Shown here piece by piece: positions 26,134-33,744 of a stretch of 33,744 bases of DNA. The notes below the pieces were generated by a model. That model made no database searches, was not told the origin of the DNA, and was given only the letters and a program-made list of their open reading frames with translations. Numbering within the stretch: position 1 is the stretch's first letter; each line of letters begins with the position of its first letter. Source of the stretch: Conexibacter sp. (GTDB lineage Bacteria; Actinomycetota; Thermoleophilia; Solirubrobacterales; Solirubrobacteraceae); the NCBI GenBank assembly GCA_025964325.1, contig JAOPZA010000065.1, positions 1-33,744 of the forward strand, given 5' to 3'. The translations under genes were made by a program, and so were the position numbers.

Positions 26134-26324
26134 AGGTCATCGTCGACCTCGACGTGTGCGAGGCCTATGGGCAGTGCGTGCTGCAGGCGCCGCAGGTGTT
26201 CGACCTCGGCGACGACGACGAGGTCGTGACCGTGCTCGACGCCGACCCCGACGACGCGCTGCGCGAGCGCGTGGAGGCGGCCGCCGACGCCTGCCCCGTC
26301 GATGCGATCAGGATCGCGGACTGA
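26130..26324 (+). CDS. [3Fe-4S] ferredoxin
   Basis: This 64-residue ferredoxin has three cysteines placed for a [3Fe-4S] cluster: C10 and C16 in CEAYGQC, and C55 in ACPVDAIRI. The fourth cysteine of a [4Fe-4S] site is missing. The protein is acidic, as is usual for P450 redox partners in actinobacteria. It most likely carries electrons from the reductase at 26329 to the P450 at 8038, and perhaps to the Rieske oxygenase at 18446. Its ATG overlaps the LLM stop (ATGA) and the reductase starts five bases after its own stop. Confidence 0.92.
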   Translation: MKVIVDLDVCEAYGQCVLQAPQVFDLGDDDEVVTVLDADPDDALRERVEAAADACPVDAIRIAD

Positions 26325-26328
26325 CGAG

Positions 26329-27513
26329 ATGCGACGGGTGGTCATCGTCGGGGGCGGCCTCGCCGGGCATCGCGCGGCGACGGCACTGCGCCGCCACGGC
26401 TTCGACGGCGAGCTGACGCTCGTCGGCGAGGAGCGCCACCGCCCGTACGACCGGCCGCCGCTCTCGAAGCAGCTGCTCGCCGGCGACGACGACCACCGGC
26501 GCTTCTACCCGACGGAGGAGCTGGAGCTGACCTGGTCGCTCGGCGAGCCTGCGGTCGGACTCGACCTCGCCGCGCGCGCGCTCCAGCTGGCCGGCGGGGG
26601 CCGGCTCCCCTTCGACGGCCTCGTGCTGGCGACCGGCCGCCGCGCCAGGACGTGGCCCGCGCGCCCTCAGCTGAGCGGCTTCCACACGCTCCGCACGCTC
26701 GACGACGCGTACGCCCTGCGCGACGCGGCGCTGCCCGGCCAGCGCGTGGCGATCGTCGGCGCCGGCTTCGTCGGCTGCGAGGTCGCCGCCACGCTGCGCG
26801 GTCGCGGCCTCGAGGACGTCACGTTGATCGACGTCGCCGCGCACCCGATGCCGGCGCTCGGCCCCGAGCTCGGACGCCACGCGGCACGCGTCCACGCCGA
26901 GCACGGCGTGCGCCTGCGGCTCGATCGTGCCGTCGCGTCGTTCGAGGGCCGCGACCGCGTCGAGGCGGTCCGGCTCCTCGACGGCGAGCGGATCGCGGCC
27001 GACGTCGTGCTGCTCGCGCTCGGCTCGGTCCCGAACAGCGAGTGGCTCGACGGCTCCGGCCTCGAGCTGTTCGCCGGCGCCGTCTGCTGCGACGAGCACT
27101 GCTTCGCCCTCGGCGCCGAGGACGTCGTGGCCGCCGGCGACATCGCGGCGTTCCCCTATCCCGGCGTGCCCGAGCCCGTCTGGGTCGAGCATTGGAGCAA
27201 CGCGCGCGAGATGGCCGAGCGGGCCGCCGTCAACCTGCTCGCGGCGCCGCGGGAGCGCCGCCCGTACGTGCCGATCCCGACCTTCTGGTCGAACCAGTAC
27301 GACCTGCAGATCAAGGCGGCCGGCCTGCTGCGCGCGGCGAACCGCTTCGTCACGGTGGAGGAGGACGCCGCGCGGCCCGCGCTCGTGATCGAGGCGTACC
27401 GCGACGACCAGCTCGTCGGCGCGATCGTCGTCAACCGCAATCGCGCCTTCGTCGACTACCAGCGGCGGCTCGGCCGCGAGCTCGAGGCGCGCGCGGCCGA
27501 GACGGTCTCGTGA
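26329..27513 (+). CDS. FAD-dependent NAD(P)H-ferredoxin reductase
   Basis: This 394-residue protein is of the putidaredoxin-reductase type. It has the FAD motif VIVGGGLAGHRAATALR at the start, a conserved YDRPPLSKQLL segment near residue 40, the NAD(P) motif VAIVGAGFVGCEVAATLRG near residue 145, and the AAGDIAAFP FAD-binding element. The C-terminal FWSNQYDLQIKAAG is typical. It should pass electrons from NAD(P)H to the adjacent ferredoxin. Its stop overlaps the GTG of the next gene. Confidence 0.94.
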   Translation: MRRVVIVGGGLAGHRAATALRRHGFDGELTLVGEERHRPYDRPPLSKQLLAGDDDHRRFYPTEELELTWSLGEPAVGLDLAARALQLAGGGRLPFDGLVLATGRRARTWPARPQLSGFHTLRTLDDAYALRDAALPGQRVAIVGAGFVGCEVAATLRGRGLEDVTLIDVAAHPMPALGPELGRHAARVHAEHGVRLRLDRAVASFEGRDRVEAVRLLDGERIAADVVLLALGSVPNSEWLDGSGLELFAGAVCCDEHCFALGAEDVVAAGDIAAFPYPGVPEPVWVEHWSNAREMAERAAVNLLAAPRERRPYVPIPTFWSNQYDLQIKAAGLLRAANRFVTVEEDAARPALVIEAYRDDQLVGAIVVNRNRAFVDYQRRLGRELEARAAETVS

Positions 27514-28655
27514 GCGAGCGGCCGCCTCGCAGCCGGCTGGAGCTGCCCGGAGTCGGCGAGCTCGCCGTGCTCTACCCCGATCTCTGCTACGCCGCCGTCG
27601 AGACCGTCGCGGCGACGCCGGCCGCCGCGTTCGCCGGCGCGGTGCTCGCCGCATGGCCGGCGACGACGACCGACCGGGACCTCCCCGTCGCGTCGCTGAT
27701 CGTCTCGCGCGAGCGGCCCGATCGCTTCTCGCCCGAGCTGTCGATCCGCGAGCCGTTCGAGCTGCAGGTCTGGGCCGGCGGCGCGGTCTCCTTCGAGATC
27801 GAGTTCGCCGGCCGCGACGTCGCCGGCACCGGTCCCGAGTGGGAGGAGATGCGCACGGCGCTGTCCGAGTGGGCGCAGGCCCGTGGCACGCGGCTGGTGG
27901 GCGTGCACAACGACCGCGGCCGCTCCCTGTCGGACGTCTGGAACGCGCGCTTCGCCGTCCCGCGCGGCGAGACGCCGATCGGCGAGCTGGCGGAGCTGGC
28001 GCGGCGGGCGATCCGGGTCGCCGAGCTCCGCGCGAGCGCCATCCTCACGGTCACGGATCTGCTCGGCCTGCTGCGCGCCGGCGAGGGCGCCGCGCTCGTC
28101 GGCCTGCGGGAGAGCGCGACACTGCTGCTGCGGGGCGTGCCGTCGCTCGCCGGCGAGCGCGAGCGCTGGCAGCTGGCGAGCGACGTCGCGGCGCTGGCGA
28201 ACGGATCGCAGGGAGGCCTCGTCCTCCACGGCGTCGCGACGCGCGAGGAGGGAGGCGTGCCGACGGCGACCGGCGTGGAGCCGTTCGACGCAGCCGGCCG
28301 CGGCGCCGCGCTCGAGCACGTGCTCGCACGCCTCGTGTACCCGCCGCCGGACGGACTGCGGATCGAGCCGCTGGCGCTGGCGGACGCCGCCGCGCAGGGG
28401 CTGCTGGCGATCGTCGTCCCCGCACAGGACCGGATCCTGAAGCCGTTCCTCGTCCACGGCGCCCTGCTCGACGACCGCATCGACGGCCGCTTCGTGAGCC
28501 TCGTCGAGCGCCGCGACGCCGACACCCACGTCGACGGGATCGCGGCGCTGCACGCCGCGATCGCCGCCGGTCGGGCGCTGCTGCGCGGACCCGACCAGGC
28601 GATCACCACGACCGACCCGTCCCCGACCCGAGATCCCGAACATGACCCTGACTGA
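27510..28655 (+). CDS. AlbA_2/Schlafen-like domain protein of unknown function
   Basis: This 381-residue protein is not a recognised catabolic enzyme. Its first 160 residues match no family I can name. The middle (about 185-255) looks like an AlbA_2 (Schlafen-type) domain. It has a glutamate in GLRESATLLLRG where the family has E.LEFK, a helix RERWQLASDVAAL, then ANGSQGGLVLHGV, matching the AN..GG.L..GV signature. In other proteins this domain binds nucleic acid or has nuclease activity. The usual FK is not clear, so the call is tentative. GTG start overlaps the reductase stop; the end overlaps the next gene by 14 bases, so it is fully embedded in the operon. The C-terminal tail is rich in Asp, Pro and Thr. 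Confidence 0.6.
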   Translation: MSERPPRSRLELPGVGELAVLYPDLCYAAVETVAATPAAAFAGAVLAAWPATTTDRDLPVASLIVSRERPDRFSPELSIREPFELQVWAGGAVSFEIEFAGRDVAGTGPEWEEMRTALSEWAQARGTRLVGVHNDRGRSLSDVWNARFAVPRGETPIGELAELARRAIRVAELRASAILTVTDLLGLLRAGEGAALVGLRESATLLLRGVPSLAGERERWQLASDVAALANGSQGGLVLHGVATREEGGVPTATGVEPFDAAGRGAALEHVLARLVYPPPDGLRIEPLALADAAAQGLLAIVVPAQDRILKPFLVHGALLDDRIDGRFVSLVERRDADTHVDGIAALHAAIAAGRALLRGPDQAITTTDPSPTRDPEHDPD

Positions 28656-30276
28656 CGATCGCCTGCACTGGGGAACCGAGATCGCACGGCGCGACGACGC
28701 CACCCCGTTCCTCTGCTACTCGCCGCGCCGCCACCACGTCGCCGAGCTGCTGGAGGACGCGGCCCGCTGGCACGACCGCGTCCACCTCGTGCAGGGCAGC
28801 CGCCGGCTGACGTTCGCGCAGATCCTCGCGGCGACCGACGTCGTCGCCGACGAGCTGCGGGCCGCCGGCCTGCGACCCGGCGACCGCCTCCTGCTCCTGA
28901 CGCCGAACTCGCCCGAATGGGTGATCGCCTTCTGGGCGGCGGTCCGGGTCGGCGCGATCGTCGCGCTCGGCAACGGCTGGTGGAGCAGCTCCGAGACCGC
29001 GCACGCGACGACGCTCACCGCGCCGCGACTCGTGATCGCCGACGCCAAGCGCGGCGCCCTGCTGCCCGAGGACCTCGACCCCGATCGCGTCGTCGACGTC
29101 GGCACGGTGCGGGAGTGGGTCGAGCGGGCGCCGGCGGCGCCCGTGCGCGACGCGGCGCGGACGCCCGAGACGGCGCCCGCGCGGGCGAGCTCCGAGGACG
29201 ACCCGGCGGTGATCATCTTCACGGCCGGCACGACCGGGCCGCCCAACGCGGTCACGCTCGCGCACCGGTCGGTGATCGCGAACGTGCACAACCTGCTCGC
29301 GATGTCCCGCCGCCTGCCCGGCCACGTCGACGACGCGCGGCCGCCCGCGGTCAGCCTCCAGAGCGGCCCGCTCTTCCACATCGGCGGACTCCAGTCGCTC
29401 GTGCTCGCCCTGCTCGGCGGCAACACGCTGATCTTCCTCGAGGGCCGCTTCGACGGCGGCCAGGTGCTCGACATCATCGAGCGCGAGCAGGTCACCTGGT
29501 GGGCGGCGGTTCCGACGATGGCCTCGCGGGTTCTGGACCACCCGACGGTGCCAGACCGCGACCTGCGCTCGGTCCGCTCGGTCTCGATGGGAGGCGCGCC
29601 CGTGCAGCCCGCGCTGCTCGAGCGACTGCGTCTCGCCTTCCCGAACGCCGAGAAGGGGATGTCGACGGTGTACGGCATGACCGAGACCGGCGGCACGTTG
29701 GCCGCCGCCTCGGGCCGCACGATGGCCGAGCACCCGACCACCGCGGGCCGCCCGCTGCCGGTCGTCGAGCTGCGCATCGACGCGGCCTCCGAGGGCGAGG
29801 ACGGTGAGATCGTCGTGCGCACGCCCGGGCAGATGATCGGGTACTGGGGCCGGGAGGACGGCGGGGCGATCGACGCCGACGGATGGGTCCGCACCGGCGA
29901 TCAGGGACGGCTCGTCGACGGCCTGCTGTACGTCACCGGACGGATCAAGGACATCATCATCCGGGGCGGCGAGAACATCGCCCCGAGCCACATCGAGTCG
30001 GTCCTGCTGCGCCATCCCGCCGTCGCCAACGTCGCGGCGCTCGGCCTGCCGGACGACGACCTCGGCGAGCGGGTCGGCGCCGTGATCCAGATCCGCGCCG
30101 GCGAGCACGTCTCCGAGGCCGAGCTCGAGGCGTTCGCCGCCGCCGAGCTGGCCCGCATCGAGATGCCGGCCGAATGGTGGCTGCGGGAGGAGCCGCTGCC
30201 GATGTCCGACACCGGCAAGGTGGACAAGCGCTCGCTCCGCGCGTCCTGGGCGGGCGGCGTCGGCGCCCGCCCGTGA
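28642..30276 (+). CDS. Second acyl-CoA synthetase (AMP-forming), variant phosphate loop
   Basis: This 544-residue ANL-family ligase has the MTETGG motif, GWVRTGDQG, KDIIIRGGENIAPSHIE and the C-terminal lysine in DTGKVDKRSLR. The phosphate loop reads FTAGTTGPPNAVTLAH. The lysine usual in TTG.PKG is N202 and the next glycine is alanine. Adenylation may be slower or the protein may act on an unusual substrate. The ATG at 28642 lies 14 bases inside the upstream gene. It may activate a different intermediate from that of the ligase at 23504. Confidence 0.88.
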   Translation: MTLTDDRLHWGTEIARRDDATPFLCYSPRRHHVAELLEDAARWHDRVHLVQGSRRLTFAQILAATDVVADELRAAGLRPGDRLLLLTPNSPEWVIAFWAAVRVGAIVALGNGWWSSSETAHATTLTAPRLVIADAKRGALLPEDLDPDRVVDVGTVREWVERAPAAPVRDAARTPETAPARASSEDDPAVIIFTAGTTGPPNAVTLAHRSVIANVHNLLAMSRRLPGHVDDARPPAVSLQSGPLFHIGGLQSLVLALLGGNTLIFLEGRFDGGQVLDIIEREQVTWWAAVPTMASRVLDHPTVPDRDLRSVRSVSMGGAPVQPALLERLRLAFPNAEKGMSTVYGMTETGGTLAAASGRTMAEHPTTAGRPLPVVELRIDAASEGEDGEIVVRTPGQMIGYWGREDGGAIDADGWVRTGDQGRLVDGLLYVTGRIKDIIIRGGENIAPSHIESVLLRHPAVANVAALGLPDDDLGERVGAVIQIRAGEHVSEAELEAFAAAELARIEMPAEWWLREEPLPMSDTGKVDKRSLRASWAGGVGARP

Positions 30277-31280
30277 GCGATCGTCCGGCCGGTCTCCCCG
30301 CCGGGATCCGGCGGCTCACGGTTCCGACGCCGTTCGCGGTCGGGCCCGTCAACGCGTACCTGATCGACGGGCCGCCGCTGACGCTCGTCGACGGCGGCCC
30401 GAACCTGGCCAGCTCGCTGACCGAGCTCGAACGGCTGCTGCGCGACGCCGGCCGGCGGGTCGAGGAGCTGGAGCTGCTCGTCGTCACGCACCACCACATG
30501 GACCACGTCGGGCTGACGGGCGCGATCGCCGAGCGCTCCGGAGCCGAGGTCGCGTTCCTCGGCGCCGCGCGGAGGCTCGTCGAGGACTACGCCGCGGAGG
30601 CCGAGCGCGACGACGCGTTCGCGGCCGCGCTGATGCGCCGGCACGGCGTCGAGGCGTCCGTCGTCAAAGCGCTCGAGGCGACCGCCGCACGGATGCGGTG
30701 GTTCGGGGCGCCGGCCGCCGTCGACCGGCCGCTGGCCGACGGCGCAACGCTGGAGATCGGCGAGCGGCGGCTGCGTGTGCTGCATCGGCCCGGCCACAGC
30801 GTCGCCGACGTCGTCCTCCACGACGCCGACGCGAAGCTGCTGATCGCGGGCGACCATCTGCTGGGACGGATCTCGTCGAATGCGCTGGTCGCCCGGGCAC
30901 TCGATCAGCCCGCCGGCGGTCCGGAGCGAGCCCGACCGCTGCTGGACTACCGCCGCTCGCTGCGGGCGACCCGCGAGCTCGACGTCGACCTGGTGCTCGG
31001 CGGTCATGGTCCGGCGTTCGGCGATCATCGCGCCCTGATCGACCGGCGACTCGCAGACCAGGAGCGCCGCGCGACGCGGATCCTGGCGATGTTGCGAGAC
31101 GGGCCCGCAAGCGCGCACGCGATCGCGGCCTCGATCTGGGGCGAGGTGGCGATCACCCAGGCCTACCTGACGCTGTCTGAGGTGCTCGGACATCTCGACC
31201 TGCTCGAGGACGAGGGACTCGTGCGAGAGACAGCCCGCGACGGCGTCGTCCTATTCGAGCACGTCGGACGCGGCGGCTAG
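30273..31280 (+). CDS. Metallo-beta-lactamase-fold hydrolase (LACTB2-like, with winged-helix tail)
   Basis: This 335-residue protein has the metal-binding motif THHHMDH (H73, H75, D77, H78), a GHS element, GDHLL and a GGHGP near the end of the metal domain. About residues 255-330 resemble the BLACT_WH winged helix found in LACTB2-like hydrolases. Members of the fold cleave thioesters, lactones or RNA. Here a thioesterase or lactonase acting on a pathway intermediate is plausible. GTG start overlapping the ligase stop. It is the last gene of the coupled run; a 75-base gap follows. Confidence 0.87.
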   Translation: MSDRPAGLPAGIRRLTVPTPFAVGPVNAYLIDGPPLTLVDGGPNLASSLTELERLLRDAGRRVEELELLVVTHHHMDHVGLTGAIAERSGAEVAFLGAARRLVEDYAAEAERDDAFAAALMRRHGVEASVVKALEATAARMRWFGAPAAVDRPLADGATLEIGERRLRVLHRPGHSVADVVLHDADAKLLIAGDHLLGRISSNALVARALDQPAGGPERARPLLDYRRSLRATRELDVDLVLGGHGPAFGDHRALIDRRLADQERRATRILAMLRDGPASAHAIAASIWGEVAITQAYLTLSEVLGHLDLLEDEGLVRETARDGVVLFEHVGRGG

Positions 31281-31297
31281 GTACTCGGAATCGCGAT

Positions 31298-32327
<1,030 letters not shown>

Positions 32328-32396
32328 TGCCGCGCGGCGCGTGGGAGGTCCGCTGCCTGACACGTGGGTGGGGCGCGGGCGCGAACTGAAGTACTG

Positions 32397-32425
32397 CTTG
32401 CTGGTGTGTTGTGCGGTCCAGCAAG
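32397..32425 (+). promoter_or_regulatory. Inverted repeat overlapping the ribosome site of the metallophosphatase gene
   Basis: CTTGCTGG (32397-32404) pairs perfectly with CCAGCAAG (32418-32425) across a 13-base loop. The right arm shares AAG with the AAGGAGG ribosome site (32423-32429). In RNA the hairpin would partly hide the site; in DNA the same repeat could be a repressor operator. Confidence 0.4.
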
Positions 32426-32436
32426 GAGGCGACAAG

Positions 32437-33744
32437 ATGGACGGAAGATCGCAGGCGTGTCACGGACCGGAAGCTCGAGCGTTTGGCGTGGCGGCCGCGG
32501 TCGCCTGCGTGCTGGCGTTCGCCGTCCCGGCGTCGGCTCGAGCGGCGGACCCCGTGCTCGCCGCGGCGGGCGACATCGCGTGTGCTCCCGGCAGCGCCGT
32601 GACGCCCGTCGACTGCCACCAGCAGGCCACGTCGAACCTGATCATCGCCGCCGCGCCCAGCGCCGTCGCCACGGTCGGCGACAACCAGTACGAGTCGGGC
32701 CTGCTGACCGAGTTCACGGGCGCCGGCGCCTTCGACGCCACGTGGGGGCGGCTCACGCCGTTGCTGCATCCCGCCCCGGGCAACCACGAGTACACGATCT
32801 CGCCGACGGCCGACGGCTACTTCAGATACTTCGGCGGCCTCGCCGGCCCGTCGACTGGGGGGTACTACTCCTACGACGTCGGCGCCTGGCACGTCGTCTC
32901 GCTCAACTCGAACTGCAGCGACACCGGCTGCTCGGACTTGCTCCACGGCGCGGTCTCGACCGCCGAGGTCCGCTGGCTGCAGTCCGACCTGGACGCGCAC
33001 GCCGGCCGCTGCACCCTGGCCTACTGGCACCACCCCCGGTTCACGTCCGGCCCGATCGGCGACAGCCCCGGCGTCGGCGCGCTCTGGGACCAGCTCTACG
33101 CCCACCGGGCGGACGTGACGCTCGCGGGCCACGACCACGACTACGAGCGCTTCGCCCCGATGAACCCCGCCGGGGCGGCCGACGCCCAGGGCATCCGCGA
33201 GTTCGTCGTCGGCACCGGCGGGCAGAACCACGGCGGCGCCGCCACGAACTTCCACCCCTACAGCCAGGTCTTCGACAACACCGACTTCGCGGTGCTCATG
33301 CTGACCCTGCACCCCGCGAGCTACGACTGGGCGTTGGAGCGCGACGACGGCACGGTGCTCGACCAGGGCTCCGGACAGTGCCACGCCCAGCCGCCGATCG
33401 TGACGACCGGCGCCGCGAGTCAGGTGACCACGTCGAGCGCCGCCGTCGCCGGCACCGTCGACCCGAACGCGCTGAGCACCAGCTACCAGTTCGGCTACGG
33501 GACCACGACCGCGTACGGAGCCTCGTCGCCGACCGTGAGCGCCGGTTCCGGCAAGGGTCCCGTCGCCGCCTCCGCCTCCCTCGGCGGGCTGTCGCCGGCG
33601 ACGACCTACCACTACCGCCTCGTCGCCGGCAACACGGCGGGGACGAGCTACGGGCCCGACCAGACGTTCACGACGGACGCCGAGCCGCCCGCGGTGACGC
33701 CGCCGCCGGCGCCGCCGCCGATCCCGCCGCCGGCGCCGCCGCCG
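32437..33744 (+). CDS. Secreted metallophosphatase with fibronectin-like domain, C-terminus cut by the window end
   Basis: The first 436 codons are present without a stop. A signal peptide (about residues 1-36) has a hydrophobic core and an ASARA cleavage region. The calcineurin-like phosphoesterase motifs are complete: GDIA (D46), GDNQYE (D82), GNHE (N116, H117), a WHHPRF segment and GHDHDYE (H232, H234). After about residue 325 there is a fibronectin type III-like domain with a LSPATTYHYRLVA strand, then a proline-rich stretch. The enzyme should act outside the cell as a phosphatase or phosphodiesterase, perhaps anchored by what follows the window. AAGGAGG lies just upstream of the ATG. It does not obviously belong to the catabolic operon. 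Confidence 0.9.
   Translation, partial: MDGRSQACHGPEARAFGVAAAVACVLAFAVPASARAADPVLAAAGDIACAPGSAVTPVDCHQQATSNLIIAAAPSAVATVGDNQYESGLLTEFTGAGAFDATWGRLTPLLHPAPGNHEYTISPTADGYFRYFGGLAGPSTGGYYSYDVGAWHVVSLNSNCSDTGCSDLLHGAVSTAEVRWLQSDLDAHAGRCTLAYWHHPRFTSGPIGDSPGVGALWDQLYAHRADVTLAGHDHDYERFAPMNPAGAADAQGIREFVVGTGGQNHGGAATNFHPYSQVFDNTDFAVLMLTLHPASYDWALERDDGTVLDQGSGQCHAQPPIVTTGAASQVTTSSAAVAGTVDPNALSTSYQFGYGTTTAYGASSPTVSAGSGKGPVAASASLGGLSPATTYHYRLVAGNTAGTSYGPDQTFTTDAEPPAVTPPPAPPPIPPPAPPP
33700..33744 (+). repeat. Proline-rich tandem repeat at the window end
   Basis: Two identical 21-base copies (33700-33720 and 33724-33744) encode PPPAPPP on each side of an isoleucine codon. The repeat runs off the window. 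It lies in the linker after the fibronectin-like domain and probably forms a stiff wall-spanning stretch. Copy number may vary between strains. Confidence 0.8.

Overview
The window is high-GC DNA (roughly 70% G+C, with GTG starts and many GTGA or ATGA stop/start overlaps). It encodes an F420-type LLM oxidoreductase, a [3Fe-4S] ferredoxin and several actinobacterial-style CoA enzymes. This fits a soil actinobacterium, perhaps of the Thermoleophilia/Solirubrobacterales type; the lineage is inferred from composition and gene families only. Almost everything belongs to one catabolic locus. No tRNA, rRNA, CRISPR array, transposase or phage gene was seen.

Left end (1-1591, minus strand): a MarR regulator, a MaoC/hydratase-2 protein and the first codons of a thiolase. 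A 406-base divergent region (1592-1997) holds a near-consensus promoter (TTGACG-N17-TATAGT) with a perfect palindrome over its -10 end, and a structured leader. A 31-base segment in front of the hydratase matches this promoter/palindrome at 22 of 31 positions without gaps, which suggests shared control by the MarR protein.

Right of that, every gene from 1998 to the end is on the plus strand. Block A (1998-5840) is an RbsABC-type ABC importer: lipoprotein, double ATPase, permease. Block B (5862-13465) holds an aldehyde dehydrogenase, a tandem EthD protein, a cytochrome P450, a DapA-fold protein without its catalytic residues, a GMC alcohol oxidoreductase, an amidase and a tiny AtzG/GatC-like partner. 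Block C (13496-18416) starts at a new promoter that appears to give a leaderless mRNA. It encodes a thiolase, a MenB/BadI-type crotonase, an MFE-2-type SDR, a double-hotdog dehydratase and an enoyl-CoA hydratase. Block D (18446-25192) has a Rieske oxygenase, an APH-type kinase and acyl-CoA dehydrogenase that together look like a split ACAD10/11, two SDRs (one very like BadH) and an acyl-CoA ligase. Block E (25189-31280) has an LLM oxidoreductase, ferredoxin, ferredoxin reductase, an AlbA_2/Schlafen-like protein, a second acyl-CoA ligase and a metallo-beta-lactamase-fold hydrolase. A nitronate monooxygenase-like gene (31356) and an exported metallophosphatase cut by the window end (32437) follow from separate start regions.

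Taken together, the genes suggest import of a cyclic, oxygen-poor compound such as a terpenoid, cyclohexane carboxylate or steroid fragment. Oxygenases would hydroxylate it, the GMC and aldehyde enzymes would oxidise an alcohol to an acid, and ligases would form the CoA ester. Beta-oxidation with BadH/BadI-like ring opening and thiolysis would follow. The ACAD11-like kinase/dehydrogenase pair could remove a hydroxyl group from a hydroxyacyl-CoA. The substrate is not shown by the sequence.
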